A program made the translations under genes and the position numbers. From assembly GCF_018131005.1 (NCBI RefSeq), contig NZ_JAFCJK010000001.1, positions 806,001 to 870,000 on the forward strand: a DNA stretch of 64,000 bases, in the 5' to 3' direction. The stretch's first letter is position 1, and each line of letters opens with the position of its first letter. Of this stretch, positions 1 to 9,000 are shown piece after piece. The notes below the pieces were generated by a model that saw nothing but the letters and a program-made list of their open reading frames with translations, was not told where the DNA came from and searched no databases. This DNA comes from Bradyrhizobium lablabi (GTDB lineage: Bacteria > Pseudomonadota > Alphaproteobacteria > Rhizobiales > Xanthobacteraceae).

Positions 1-1
1 C

Positions 2-337
2 GCCTATGGCGAGACGACCAGCCGCGCCCGCGGAATCATCATTGCGGACACGAAGTTCGAGTTCGGCCGCGACAGAGATGGTCGTATCATCCTGATCGAC
101 GAGGTGATGACGCCGGACTCCTCGCGCTTCTGGGCGGTTGATGCCTACACGCCGGGCCAGCCGCAGCCGAGCTTCGACAAGCAACCGTTGCGCGACTACC
201 TCGACGCCGAGCGCCGCGCCGGTCGCTGGAACGGCGATGCGCCGCCCCCGCCGCTGCCGGCACACGTGGTCGAGGCGACCAGCAGACGGTATCTGGAAGC
301 ATATCGGCGGGTGACCGGATCCGAGCTAAAGGTCTAG
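2..337 (+). CDS. purC: Phosphoribosylaminoimidazole-succinocarboxamide synthase (C-terminal part)
   Basis: This is the last 111 residues of SAICAR synthase, the ATP-dependent purine-pathway enzyme that joins CAIR to aspartate. The reading frame is open from the window edge, so the start lies upstream. The segment with [19 protein letters not shown], then [15 protein letters not shown] and [11 protein letters not shown], is the conserved C-terminal part of PurC, including the substrate-binding D-E-x-x-T-P-D-S-S-R stretch. The ending is normal for the family, so only the 5' part is missing. Family assignment is firm; which purC paralogue this is cannot be told from the fragment. Confidence 0.93.
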   Translation, partial: AYGETTSRARGIIIADTKFEFGRDRDGRIILIDEVMTPDSSRFWAVDAYTPGQPQPSFDKQPLRDYLDAERRAGRWNGDAPPPPLPAHVVEATSRRYLEAYRRVTGSELKV

Positions 338-559
338 CTCGGCCGTCATTGCAAGCCACCCGGTTGGCGCGAAGCGCCGCCGATGACAGGCTCCGCAAAG
401 CAATCCATACGTTCCGCGAGGCGACACGGATTGCTTCGTCGCTTCAGCGCAAATGCTTTGCAATTTTCTCGCGAGATCAATGACGGCGACGATAGAGGTT
501 GCTCAATCGGCGTATCAGATGCCAAGCTCCCGGCAGAAGAAAGTCCCAGGGAGGGCCCC

Positions 560-1366
560 ATGGTCGAAGCTGACACCGTGCTTGTCGAGCGCGATGGTCC
601 TGTAAGCATCGTCTCCATCAACCGTCCGCATTGCCGCAACGCCGTCGATGGCGCCACCGCGCGGAAGCTGTACGACGCGTTTCTTGCATTCGATGCGGAC
701 GAAGGCGCTTCCGTTGCAGTCTTCACCGGCACCGGCGGCTGTTTTTGCGCGGGCGCGGACCTGAAGGCCGTGGCGACGGGTGATCCCAACAAGAAACGCG
801 AAATCGGCGGCCACGATTCCGTCGCGCCGATGGGACCGAGCCGGCTGCGGCTATCAAAGCCTGTGATCGCGGCGGTCGAGGGCTTTGCGGTAGCCGGCGG
901 AATGGAGCTGGCGCTGTGGGCAGACATGCGCATCGTCGCCGAGGACGCGACCTTCGGTATCTTCTGCCGCCGCTTCGGCGTGCCGCTGATCGATCTCGGC
1001 ACCATCCGCCTGCCGCGGCTGATCGGCCATTCACAGGCGATCGACCTGATCCTCACGGGGCGTCCGGTCGGAGGACCGGAGGCGCATCGGATGGGGATTG
1101 CGAACCGGCTGGTGCCGAAGGGCGAGGCCCGCGCGCGCGCGATTGCACTCGCGAAGGAGATTGCGCAATTCCCGCAAAACTGCCTGCGCGCCGACCGGCA
1201 GTCGGCCCTGCGGCAATGGGACCTCGAGGAGGAAGAGGCGATCAGGAATGAGATGCGCGGCGGGCTCGAGGTGATCGCCTCGGGCGAGACGCTGTCTGGC
1301 GCGACGCGCTTTGCATCCGGCATCGGCCGTCACGGCGCGTTCGGCGATAAAGTGGGAGATGGGTGA
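560..1366 (+). CDS. Enoyl-CoA hydratase/isomerase family protein (crotonase fold)
   Basis: A 268-residue crotonase-superfamily protein, probably acting on an acyl-CoA ester. The ATG at 560 follows a GGGAGGG ribosome site and begins MVEADTVLVERDGPVSIV, the usual crotonase N-terminus. The frame stays open upstream to 383, but that extension looks like noise. The oxyanion-hole segment FCAGADLKAVA and the helix GGMELALWADMRI are present. The first catalytic Glu position (GMEL) is kept. At the second, the sequence is FGVPLIDLGTIRLPRL without an obvious Glu, so it may be an isomerase-like or unusual hydratase rather than a classic two-Glu hydratase. Substrate unknown. Confidence 0.85.
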   Translation: MVEADTVLVERDGPVSIVSINRPHCRNAVDGATARKLYDAFLAFDADEGASVAVFTGTGGCFCAGADLKAVATGDPNKKREIGGHDSVAPMGPSRLRLSKPVIAAVEGFAVAGGMELALWADMRIVAEDATFGIFCRRFGVPLIDLGTIRLPRLIGHSQAIDLILTGRPVGGPEAHRMGIANRLVPKGEARARAIALAKEIAQFPQNCLRADRQSALRQWDLEEEEAIRNEMRGGLEVIASGETLSGATRFASGIGRHGAFGDKVGDG

Positions 1367-1881
1367 AAACTGCGTCGTGGCCGACGACGGACACGGCACA
1401 CCGGCGTGCAGCCTGCGACGTGACGCCACCATCGGCGAGATCGGCTTGGTCTCGCAGGCGTTGCTGCGCCACCAATGCATCATCCGGCTCCGAAGGACCG
1501 TACGGGCAAAGCCCGCGGCTTTCCGAAGAGGTTGCGCAAGCAAGGGTGGGACGATAGGCCGCAGCGCCGGAACTCGGCTCAGTTTGCCCCGCCTGGGTGA
1601 ATTGTGGCCTGGGCACTCAGAAAACGGTCGCAACACAGGCCTGTCGCGCTGTTACCCATGATGGGTAGCGCGAAAGGATGAGGTGAACAGCGACCGCAGC
1701 CCCAATAGGATCGCGACCTCCATGTTGCGTCGGGCCCTTTAACGACAAGCGAACAATCTATTCCAACATTGCTGGCGGCCGTTCCGGCAGTGCGACCGGC
1801 GAGCCATGGGCGTCATTTCCCGAGACGCCGCAGGGTGGCCGTCAGCGACAATCACAAAAGCCGGACAGAAGAGTGTTTGCG
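1367..1881. other. About 500 bp with no supported gene
   Basis: No frame here gives a recognisable protein; the short open frames have no good ribosome site. The only clear structure is the palindrome at 1653-1667. The stretch separates the enoyl-CoA hydratase from an aldo/keto reductase that does not obviously belong to the same operon, so it may mark a recombination boundary. Confidence 0.5.
1645..1672. repeat. Inverted repeat, TACCCAT-G-ATGGGTA
   Basis: A perfect 7-bp inverted repeat with a one-base centre (1653-1659 and 1661-1667). It is extended by CGCGC/GCGCG outside a three-base bulge on the left arm. It lies about 200 bp before the aldo/keto reductase. It could be an operator or a transcript hairpin; no T-run follows, so a terminator is less likely. 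Confidence 0.5.
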
Positions 1882-2943
1882 ATGAAGCTGGTCCTTGTTG
1901 AAGCCATCGGCGCACAAGTCTCGCGTATCGGGTTCGGCTGCGCATCGCTCGGCTCCCGTGTCGGAACTCGCAAGGGGCTCGAGACACTGGAGCGCGCCTA
2001 CGACGCTGGCATAAGCTGGTACGACGTGTCGCCTTCGTATGGCGACGGGATGGCCGAATCGATTCTGGGTGAATTTGCTGCCAGGAAACGCAATCGCGTC
2101 TACGTCTGCACAAAGGTCGGCATGCGACCGCCTGCGACTCCCGCCGCCATGCGGCTGCTCAAGCCGTTGTCGCGGGTCGCCGTTGCGGCGCTTCCCGCGC
2201 TCAAGAGGTATGCTTCAAGGGTGCGACCCGCGCCGTACAAGGTACCGTTGTCTGCGGAGCTTATCACGACAAGCGTCGAGGAGAGCCTCAGGCGCCTTCG
2301 CACAGACTATGTCGATGTGCTTGCACTCCACCGGCCGGCGGTCGAAGAACTTGTTCGCGAAGATGTCGTGCGGGCGTTAGAGCGCATAGTCCAGGCGGGA
2401 AAGGCCCGTGCTGTCTCGATCGCGGGTGACCTCGCGGCCGGAATGAAAGGCCTCGACAAGTCGCTGCCCTACAGGCTCGTCCAGGTTGCCAACACTCCGT
2501 TCGAGCCGAACCTCGAGACGCTGAGGGAGCGTGCCAGCCCTGGAAAATCGTTCGTAACTTACGGGACATTCGCGTGCCTCGCCCAGCTCGTCGCGCAACT
2601 CAATGAGCGACCGGAGATCCCGAGTGCTTTGCACGGGCTTGGGTACCGTGGCCATATCACCGACATTGCCGCCGCTTTTCTCGCGGATTACGCGTTCGCG
2701 TCAAACCCGGGGGTTACGCTGTTTTCGATGCTTCATAGGGAGCACCTCGACTTCAATCTGCAGCGACTGGGCAATTACCCAACACGCGAACAGCTTGATT
2801 CCGTTGTTACCGCGCTCCTGGAGGGAGCGCGGCGGGCCGATCCGATGCCGAACTCGCCGCTTTCCCGAAAGAAACCGGACGTTGTGCCGCTTCGAGAGAA
2901 TAGCGGCGAGAGAATTAAACCCCGGCCATCATCACGTATTTGA
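1882..2943 (+). CDS. Aldo/keto reductase family protein
   Basis: A 353-residue NAD(P)H-dependent oxidoreductase of the aldo/keto reductase TIM-barrel family. The N-terminal strand VSRIGFGCASLGSRVG and the catalytic tetrad are visible: Asp and Tyr in WYDVSPSYGDG, Lys in VYVCTKVG, His in VLALHRPA. The ATG at 1882 is preceded by AGAAGAG; a GTG at 1873 would add three residues. It resembles the aldose/galactose dehydrogenase-like branch, but the substrate cannot be set. Its last 29 bases overlap the end of the convergent gabD gene, and the C-terminal tail (KKPDVVPLRENSG...) looks poorly conserved. Confidence 0.85.
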   Translation: MKLVLVEAIGAQVSRIGFGCASLGSRVGTRKGLETLERAYDAGISWYDVSPSYGDGMAESILGEFAARKRNRVYVCTKVGMRPPATPAAMRLLKPLSRVAVAALPALKRYASRVRPAPYKVPLSAELITTSVEESLRRLRTDYVDVLALHRPAVEELVREDVVRALERIVQAGKARAVSIAGDLAAGMKGLDKSLPYRLVQVANTPFEPNLETLRERASPGKSFVTYGTFACLAQLVAQLNERPEIPSALHGLGYRGHITDIAAAFLADYAFASNPGVTLFSMLHREHLDFNLQRLGNYPTREQLDSVVTALLEGARRADPMPNSPLSRKKPDVVPLRENSGERIKPRPSSRI

Positions 2944-4411
2944 TCTCGACATACTCGTCCATGCCGTAATGCGAGCCCTCGCGGCCGAGACCGCTTTCCT
3001 TGACGCCGCCGAACGGCGCGACTTCCGTCGTGATGAGGCCAGTGTTGACGCCGACCATGCCTGATTCCAGCGCTTCGGCGACGCGCCACACGCGGCCGAG
3101 ATCACGGGAGTAGAAATAGGAGGCAAGGCCGAACGGCGAGTTGTTGCACATGGCGATCACTTCGGCTTCGTCCTTGAAGCGGAACACCGGCGCCAGCGGG
3201 CCGAATGTCTCCTCATGCGCAACCAGCGCGTCCGCCTTCACGTTGGCGAGCACGGTCGGCTCGAAGAAAGAGCCGCCGAGCGCGTGGCGCTTGCCGCCGG
3301 TGACGATCTTCGCGCCGCCCCTCACCGCGTCGTCGATGTGCTTTTCGACCTTCAGCACCGCGTCCATGTTGATGAGCGGTCCCTGCACGACGCCCGCCTC
3401 GGTGCCGTCGCCGACCTTCATCGCCGCGACTTTCCTGGAGAGCTTCTCGACGAACTCGTCGTAAATCTTGTCCTGAGCGTAGACGCGGTTGGCGCAGACG
3501 CAGGTCTGGCCCATGTTGCGGTATTTCGAGACGATTGCGCCCTCGACAGCGGCGTCGACATCTGCGTCGTCGAACACCACGAAGGGTGCGTTGCCGCCAA
3601 GCTCGAGCCCGAGCTTCTTTACGCCGACTGCGGCCTGCTCGTAGAGGATCTTGCCGACCTCGGTCGAGCCGGTGAAGCCGACGAAGCGCACCGCCGGATG
3701 CTCGCACAGCACCTTGCCGATCGCCGACGAATTGCCCGTGAGGATGTTGAACACGCCCTTCGGCACACCGGCCTTCTCAGCCAGCGCCACCAGCGCCAGC
3801 GCCGTGAGCGGAGTTTCGTTGGCAGGCTTGAGGACCACGGTGCAGCCGGCCGCAAGCGCCGGCGACACCTTGCGGGTGATCATCGAGCACGGGAAGTTCC
3901 ACGGTGTGATCGCGCCGCAGACGCCGACCGGCTGCTTGATCGCGAGCAGCCGCGCATCCGGCCGCTGCGTCGGGATCGTCTCGCCATAGACCCGGCGCGC
4001 CTCCTCGGCGAAGAACTCGACATAGGCTCCGCCGATGTCGACCTCACCGAGCGCCTCCGCCAGCGGCTTGCCCTGCTCGGAAGTCAGAATCAGCGCGATG
4101 TCCTCGCGGTTGGCGGCGATCAACTCGAACCACTTGCGCATAATGTTGGAGCGCTGCTTTGCGGTCATTTTTGCCCAGGCCGGGAATGCGCGCTCGGCGG
4201 CCTCAACGGCCTGCGTGGTCTCCGCGGTACTCATGACCGGGATTTTTGCCAGTTCCGCGCCGTTGACCGGGTTGGTGACCGGGCGCGACGGCGTACCAAC
4301 CCAGGCGCCGTCGATGTAGCAGCGGTCGCGGAGCAGCGAGGGATCCTTCAGGCGGTCACGCAGGGACGACGTAGAGGATTGCGCAGCGCGTGCGGCAACG
4401 GGCGGGGTCAT
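2915..4411 (-). CDS. gabD: NAD(P)-dependent succinate-semialdehyde dehydrogenase
   Basis: A 498-residue aldehyde dehydrogenase that would oxidise succinate semialdehyde to succinate in 4-aminobutyrate breakdown. The active-site Cys is in NMGQTCVCANRVY, the general-base Glu in LELGGNAPFVVF, and the cofactor loop in FTGSTEVGK. The double-Cys CVC pattern and the NFP-x-x-MI-T-RK segment are typical of GabD. The ATG at 4411 has GAGGAG seven bases upstream, better than the in-frame ATG 12 codons earlier. It is transcribed toward the aldo/keto reductase and overlaps its 3' end. Confidence 0.9.
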   Translation of the reverse strand: MTPPVAARAAQSSTSSLRDRLKDPSLLRDRCYIDGAWVGTPSRPVTNPVNGAELAKIPVMSTAETTQAVEAAERAFPAWAKMTAKQRSNIMRKWFELIAANREDIALILTSEQGKPLAEALGEVDIGGAYVEFFAEEARRVYGETIPTQRPDARLLAIKQPVGVCGAITPWNFPCSMITRKVSPALAAGCTVVLKPANETPLTALALVALAEKAGVPKGVFNILTGNSSAIGKVLCEHPAVRFVGFTGSTEVGKILYEQAAVGVKKLGLELGGNAPFVVFDDADVDAAVEGAIVSKYRNMGQTCVCANRVYAQDKIYDEFVEKLSRKVAAMKVGDGTEAGVVQGPLINMDAVLKVEKHIDDAVRGGAKIVTGGKRHALGGSFFEPTVLANVKADALVAHEETFGPLAPVFRFKDEAEVIAMCNNSPFGLASYFYSRDLGRVWRVAEALESGMVGVNTGLITTEVAPFGGVKESGLGREGSHYGMDEYVEIKYVMMAGV

Positions 4412-4759
4412 GGCGTTACTCCTCGGACTCTTGGGCTGTTTCTCCAACTATAGGCCGAAAGCCGCCGCGATGCACAGGCCGCCCACGCAGCCCTGCTTAA
4501 AGCTATCTTCGGGGCTGGCGGAGAGGCGGCCCGCGCTTTCATTGAGGAACATCAACACCATACCGCGGAATTCAGGTCGAGGAATCACTCTTGCTCCGCG
4601 TTGCGGTGTGCCATCAATCAATCGGATCCGCCGCGCGCAGAAATTTCCCGCGGCCCTTGCGATCACGCGATCGCGACCGACGCGCTGTCTTGCGGGACAC
4701 GCCGGGCGGGAGGATGATCACCATACTCCAAAACAATCACCCACCGGAGGCAGCCCCCA
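4412..4759. promoter_or_regulatory. Divergent intergenic region between gabD and a serine hydrolase
   Basis: About 350 bp that should hold the divergent promoters of gabD and the beta-lactamase-fold gene. No clear sigma-70 pair, operator or RNA was recognised. A short frame on the minus strand (4448-4666) encodes a 72-residue sequence with no recognised similarity and is not called as a gene. Confidence 0.4.
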
Positions 4760-5953
4760 ATGCAAAGCAAATCCAAGATCGATCAGCTTCTACGTCAGAC
4801 GAGCGAGGCGAAGGAAATTCCCGGCGTTGTCGCGATCGCGGCAACCGGCAAGGATGTGATTTATCAAGGCGCTTTCGGCAAACGCGATTTGTCGAAGGAC
4901 GATGCCATGACGCAGGACAGCGTGTTCTGGATCGCGTCGATGACCAAGGCGGTGACGACAGCCGGCGCGATGCAGCTCGTCGAGCAAGGCAAGCTGTCGC
5001 TCGACGAGCCGATCGGCAAATTGCTGCCCGACCTCGCCTCCCCGCAGGTGCTTGAAGGCTTCGACGCCAAGGGCGAGCCGAAGCTGCGACCGGCGAGGAA
5101 GCCGATCACGCTCCGCCAGCTCATGACCCACACCGCTGGCTTCTGCTACAACGTGTGGAACGGCGACTGCGAGCAATATCTGCAGAAGACCGGAACCCCG
5201 AACATCTTCAGCTGCCAGAACGCCGCGCTGAAGACGCCGATCATGTCCGATCCCGGCACGCGTTGGGAATATGGCATCAACATCGATTTCGTCGGCAAGG
5301 CGGTGGAAGCCGCGAGCGGCAAACGTCTCGATGCCTACTTGCGCGACCACATGTTCGCGCCGCTTGGCATGAACGACACCGGCTTCAAGATCACCGACGA
5401 CATGCGCAAGCGCCTGGTCGCCATGCATGCACGCGGAGAGGATGGAGCGCTGGCGCCGATCCCGTTCGAGATCGAACAGGCGCCGGAATTTCACATGGGC
5501 GGCGGCGGCCTCTATGGCACTGCGGCCGATTACATCAGGTTCACCCAGATGATCCTCAACAAGGGTAGCGGCAACGGCAACCAGGTGTTGAAGCCCGAGA
5601 CGGTCGCGCTGATGGGCCAGAACCACATCGGCGATCTCACCATCGGCAAGATAACCACGGTGGCGCCAATGTACACCAACGATGTCGATCTCTATCCCGA
5701 TATCGTCAAGAAGTGGGGACTCTCCTTCCTGATCAACACCGCCAAGACGCCGGAAGGCCGCAGCGCCGGCAGCCTCGCCTGGGCAGGGCTCGCCAACACC
5801 TATTTCTGGATCGACCCCGCGCGCGACGTCGCTGGCGTGATCCTGATGCAGTTGCTGCCATTCTTCGATGGCAAGGCCATCGAAACTTTTGCTGGATTCG
5901 AGCGTGGCATCTACGACGGGCTCGATGCCGGCAGCGGGCAGAAAGCGGCGTAG
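4760..5953 (+). CDS. Beta-lactamase-fold serine hydrolase (class C / esterase EstB-like)
   Basis: A 397-residue member of the serine beta-lactamase / penicillin-binding-protein-like family. The nucleophile motif S-x-x-K is ASMTK (Ser60, Lys63), and a Tyr/Asn motif lies in RWEYGINIDF. The ATG at 4760 follows CCGGAGG. No signal peptide is seen at the N-terminus (MQSKSKIDQLLRQ), so it is probably cytoplasmic. That fits an esterase or amide hydrolase better than a periplasmic beta-lactamase. Substrate unknown. It is a single gene flanked by gabD (divergent) and a repeat-rich gap. Confidence 0.85.
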   Translation: MQSKSKIDQLLRQTSEAKEIPGVVAIAATGKDVIYQGAFGKRDLSKDDAMTQDSVFWIASMTKAVTTAGAMQLVEQGKLSLDEPIGKLLPDLASPQVLEGFDAKGEPKLRPARKPITLRQLMTHTAGFCYNVWNGDCEQYLQKTGTPNIFSCQNAALKTPIMSDPGTRWEYGINIDFVGKAVEAASGKRLDAYLRDHMFAPLGMNDTGFKITDDMRKRLVAMHARGEDGALAPIPFEIEQAPEFHMGGGGLYGTAADYIRFTQMILNKGSGNGNQVLKPETVALMGQNHIGDLTIGKITTVAPMYTNDVDLYPDIVKKWGLSFLINTAKTPEGRSAGSLAWAGLANTYFWIDPARDVAGVILMQLLPFFDGKAIETFAGFERGIYDGLDAGSGQKAA

Positions 5954-5988
5954 GTCCCGAACGTCGAACGCGGCCTGCAAGCACTGGC

Positions 5989-6028
5989 TGGATCATGATG
6001 CGGTCAGGTCGAACCGCATCATGATCCA
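5989..6028. repeat. Perfect 16-bp hairpin
   Basis: The arms TGGATCATGATGCGGT (5989-6004) and its exact complement (6013-6028) flank an 8-base loop. There is no T-run, so this is more likely an intergenic palindromic repeat than a terminator, although it sits just after the serine hydrolase. GATCATG cores recur in the other palindromes of the window. Confidence 0.75.
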
Positions 6029-6037
6029 TCCGTTTGT

Positions 6038-6115
6038 TCGAGCATTATCTCCGCGCTGACGCGGTGCATTTGTCGCGAGGGAAAACCGCGACACATTTTT
6101 CCGGATCATGCTCTA
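6038..6115. repeat. Dispersed palindromic element, copy 1
   Basis: The segment starts TCGAGCATTAT and ends TTCCGGATCATGCTCT, with an internal GAAAACCGCGACACA core. It is a longer, diverged copy of the element found at 11726, 28650, 39391, 51898 and 56431. It lies immediately behind the perfect hairpin at 5989-6028. Confidence 0.7.
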
Positions 6116-6161
6116 AGATCGCGCCAAGCGACGTTGAACACAATCGACGGGGAGGACGGTC

Positions 6162-7856
6162 TTGGCACCCAAGGCGGAAAGTTATGTTTGCGGCGTCTCC
6201 GATATGCCGCTGCTCGGCGAAACCATCGGCCGCAGCCTCGAGCGCGCGAGAGAGCGCTGGGGCGACCGCGAGGCGCTGGTCTCGCCCAGCCACAATGTGC
6301 GCTGGACCTGGAATGAATTCGCCGAACGCGTCGAGGCGCTGGCTGCGGGATTCCTGGCCCTCGGCCTGGAACGCGGCGAGCGGATCGGCATCTGGTCGCT
6401 GAACCGCCCCGAGTGGACGCTCACGCAATTTGCCGCTGCGAAAGCGGGGTTGATCCTGGTCACCATCAACCCGGCCTATCGCTTGAGCGAGCTCGAATTC
6501 GCGCTGGGCAAGGTCGGCTGCGCCGCGATCGTGACCGCGACTGCGTTCAAGACCTCAGCCTATATGGAGATGCTGAACACGCTGCTCCCGGAGCTTGCGA
6601 GCTCCGAGCCCGGTTGCTTGCAGTCGGCACGACTGCCGCAATTACGCGCGGTGATCCAGATCGGCGGGCCACCCTCGCCCGGCACTATTGCTTTCGACGC
6701 CGTCGCAGGCATGGGCGGCGCGCGGCATCGCGAGCAGCTCGCCGCGCTGGCCGGAAACCTGCAGTTCGACGACCCCGTCAACATCCAGTTCACCAGCGGC
6801 ACCACCGGCTCGCCGAAGGGCGTGACGCTGACCCACCACAACATCCTCAACAATGGCTACTTCGTCGGTCGCGCGATGCGGCTGACTGAACATGACCGCA
6901 TCTGCATCCCGGTGCCGCTCTATCACTGTTTCGGCATGGTGATGGGCAACCTCGCTTCCGTCACGCTCGGCGCTACCATGGTCTATCCCGGCGAGGGTTT
7001 CGATCCGCTGGCGACGCTGACGACGATCGCGCAGGAGAAATGCACCACGGTCTATGGTGTGCCGACCATGTTCATCGCCGAGCTCGATCATCCGGAGTTT
7101 GCGCGCTTCGACCTTTCATCGCTGCGTACCGGCATCATGGCGGGCGCGCCCTGCCCGATCGAAGTGATGAAGCGCGTCAACACCGAGATGAACATGCGCG
7201 AGGTGACGATTGCCTATGGCATGACCGAGACAAGCCCGGTGAGCTTCCAGAGCGCGACCGACGATCCCCTGGAGCGGCGCGTTTCCACCGTCGGGCGCAT
7301 CCATCCACATGTCGAGGTCAAGGTCGTCGATCTCGACGGCAAGGTCGTGCCGCGCGGCGAACGCGGCGAGCTGTGCACCCGCGGCTACAGCGTCATGCTC
7401 GGCTATTGGGACGAAAGGGAGAAGACCGCCGACGTGCTCGATGCCAACGGCTGGATGCACACCGGCGACCTCGCGGTGATCGACGACGAGGGCTATTGCA
7501 ACATCGTCGGCCGCATCAAGGACATGGTGATCCGTGGCGGCGAGAACCTTTATCCCAGGGAGATCGAGGAGTTCCTGTATCGTCACCCGAAGATCCAGGA
7601 TGTGCAAATCTTCGGCGTGGCCGACGATCGCTACGGCGAGGAGCTTTGCGCCTGGATCAGGATACGGCAGGGCGCAACCCTGACCGCCGACGAGGTCCGC
7701 GCGTTCTGCCAAGGCCAGATCGCGCACAACAAGATCCCGCGCTACGTGGAATTCGTCGAGGAATTCCCGATGACGGTCACTGGAAAGATCCAGAAGTTCG
7801 CGATGCGGGAAGCCGTCGAGGCGCGGCTGGGGTTGAAGGCGGCGAAGACGGCGTGA
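6162..7856 (+). CDS. AMP-binding fatty-acyl-CoA synthetase
   Basis: A 564-residue ANL-superfamily enzyme that activates a carboxylic acid as acyl-AMP and transfers it to coenzyme A. The P-loop motif [18 protein letters not shown], the A5 motif AYGMTETSP, the A7 motif [15 protein letters not shown] and the C-terminal catalytic Lys region [11 protein letters not shown] are all present. TTG at 6162 is taken as start because GGGGAGGA lies just upstream. The first ATG would cut into the conserved N-terminus ([15 protein letters not shown]). Chain-length preference is unknown. The gene ends in a hairpin shared with the convergent adenosine kinase. Confidence 0.88.
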   Translation: MAPKAESYVCGVSDMPLLGETIGRSLERARERWGDREALVSPSHNVRWTWNEFAERVEALAAGFLALGLERGERIGIWSLNRPEWTLTQFAAAKAGLILVTINPAYRLSELEFALGKVGCAAIVTATAFKTSAYMEMLNTLLPELASSEPGCLQSARLPQLRAVIQIGGPPSPGTIAFDAVAGMGGARHREQLAALAGNLQFDDPVNIQFTSGTTGSPKGVTLTHHNILNNGYFVGRAMRLTEHDRICIPVPLYHCFGMVMGNLASVTLGATMVYPGEGFDPLATLTTIAQEKCTTVYGVPTMFIAELDHPEFARFDLSSLRTGIMAGAPCPIEVMKRVNTEMNMREVTIAYGMTETSPVSFQSATDDPLERRVSTVGRIHPHVEVKVVDLDGKVVPRGERGELCTRGYSVMLGYWDEREKTADVLDANGWMHTGDLAVIDDEGYCNIVGRIKDMVIRGGENLYPREIEEFLYRHPKIQDVQIFGVADDRYGEELCAWIRIRQGATLTADEVRAFCQGQIAHNKIPRYVEFVEEFPMTVTGKIQKFAMREAVEARLGLKAAKTA

Positions 7857-7906
7857 GGCGTTTTCGCCCTCTCCCCGCTCTTCGCGGGAGGAGGTAGGAA
7901 ACGCCT
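7856..7906. terminator. Bidirectional hairpin between convergent genes
   Basis: Outer arms AGGCGTTT (7856-7863) and AAACGCCT (7899-7906) enclose an inner CCCGC/GCGGG hairpin with flanking CTC/GAG. It spans the whole gap between the acyl-CoA synthetase and adenosine kinase stop codons, so it would fold in both transcripts. Confidence 0.6.
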
Positions 7907-8907
7907 TAGACCGGCAGCCCGTTCTGCTGCGCCAACTCCTTCAGGGACACTTGCGGACGCGCGCCGATGTGCTGGATCACCTCTGCCGCGGCGAGCGCGC
8001 CGAGACGGCCGGCATTGTCATAGCCGGCATTGCGCACCAGACCGACCAGGAAGCCGGCGGCAAACAGATCGCCGGCGCCGGTGGTATCGACCATCTTGTC
8101 GATCGGGAAAGCCGGTACTGATGTCACACCATCCTTTGACACGACGACGCAGCCCTTCTCGCTGCGGGTGACGACGCCGATCCTGGTGTCGTTCTGGTAC
8201 TGCTTCAGCGCGGTGTCGAAATCCGAAGTCTGGTACAGCGAGTGCAGTTCGGACTCGTTCGCGAACACCAGATCGACCGTGCCTGTGCGCATCAACCCAA
8301 GAAACTCGTCGCGATAACGATCGACACAGAATGCATCCGACAGCGTCAGTGCGACCTGCCGGCCGGTGCCGTGGGCGATCGTCGCCGCCTTCACGAAGGC
8401 TTCCTTGGCGTTCTTGGGGTCCCAGAGATAACCCTCAAGATAAATGATGCTGGCCGCTGCGACCTGGTCCGGGTCGATATCGTCAGGGGTGAGATCCTGC
8501 GCAGCGCCGAGATAGGTGTTCATGGTGCGCTCGCCGTCGGGCGTCACCAGGATGTAGGAGCAGCCGGTGGCTGGACCGTCGGCGGCCGGCTTCGTTGCGA
8601 AGGCCACGCCGGCGGCGCGGATATCATGGCTATAGAGCCGGCCGATCTGGTCGTCCTTGACCTTGCCGACATAGGCGGCGCGCGCACCGAAATTTCCGAT
8701 ACCGACGATCGTGTTCGCGGCGGAGCCGCCGGACATTTCGGTCGCCGGTCCCATGTCGCGGTAGATCGCGGCGGCGCGGGCTTCGTCGATCAGCGACATG
8801 CTGCCCTTGGCCATGCCGTGCCGGCTGAGGAATGCCTCGTCGGTCTGCACCAGCACGTCGAAGATCGCATTGCCGATCCCGAGAACGTCGTATTTTGCGT
8901 CAGCCAT
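7906..8907 (-). CDS. Adenosine kinase (PfkB family sugar kinase)
   Basis: A 333-residue ribokinase-like (PfkB) enzyme, best assigned as adenosine kinase, which salvages adenosine to AMP with ATP. The N-terminal KYDVLGIGNAIFDVL, the sugar-binding GGSAANT and the C-terminal anion-hole motif DTTGAGDLFAAGFL with its catalytic Asp are seen. The ATG at 8907 has AGGACAGG upstream. The same frame happens to stay open far upstream over murJ, which is accidental. Adenosine rather than a sugar as substrate is inferred from overall resemblance, not from a decisive residue. Confidence 0.82.
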   Translation of the reverse strand: MADAKYDVLGIGNAIFDVLVQTDEAFLSRHGMAKGSMSLIDEARAAAIYRDMGPATEMSGGSAANTIVGIGNFGARAAYVGKVKDDQIGRLYSHDIRAAGVAFATKPAADGPATGCSYILVTPDGERTMNTYLGAAQDLTPDDIDPDQVAAASIIYLEGYLWDPKNAKEAFVKAATIAHGTGRQVALTLSDAFCVDRYRDEFLGLMRTGTVDLVFANESELHSLYQTSDFDTALKQYQNDTRIGVVTRSEKGCVVVSKDGVTSVPAFPIDKMVDTTGAGDLFAAGFLVGLVRNAGYDNAGRLGALAAAEVIQHIGARPQVSLKELAQQNGLPV

Positions 8908-9000
8908 TGACCTGTCCTGTTTTCCGGCCAGCCACGAAAGGCTGCGGCCTATCACGTTCCCCCTAGCGCCAGCAAGGGAAGTGCCTGCTATAGAGGCGCG

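Noticed and set aside
1242..1661. Several 60-200 codon frames around the end of the enoyl-CoA hydratase
   Set aside because: They overlap the real gene or the gap in different frames, lack ribosome sites and show no domains.
3215..4453. Long plus-strand open frame opposite gabD
   Set aside because: It mirrors a strongly conserved aldehyde dehydrogenase; such antisense frames are common in high-GC DNA, and the translation looks like no family.
4448..4666. 72-codon minus-strand frame upstream of gabD
   Set aside because: No family resemblance and no ribosome site; kept only as part of the intergenic region.
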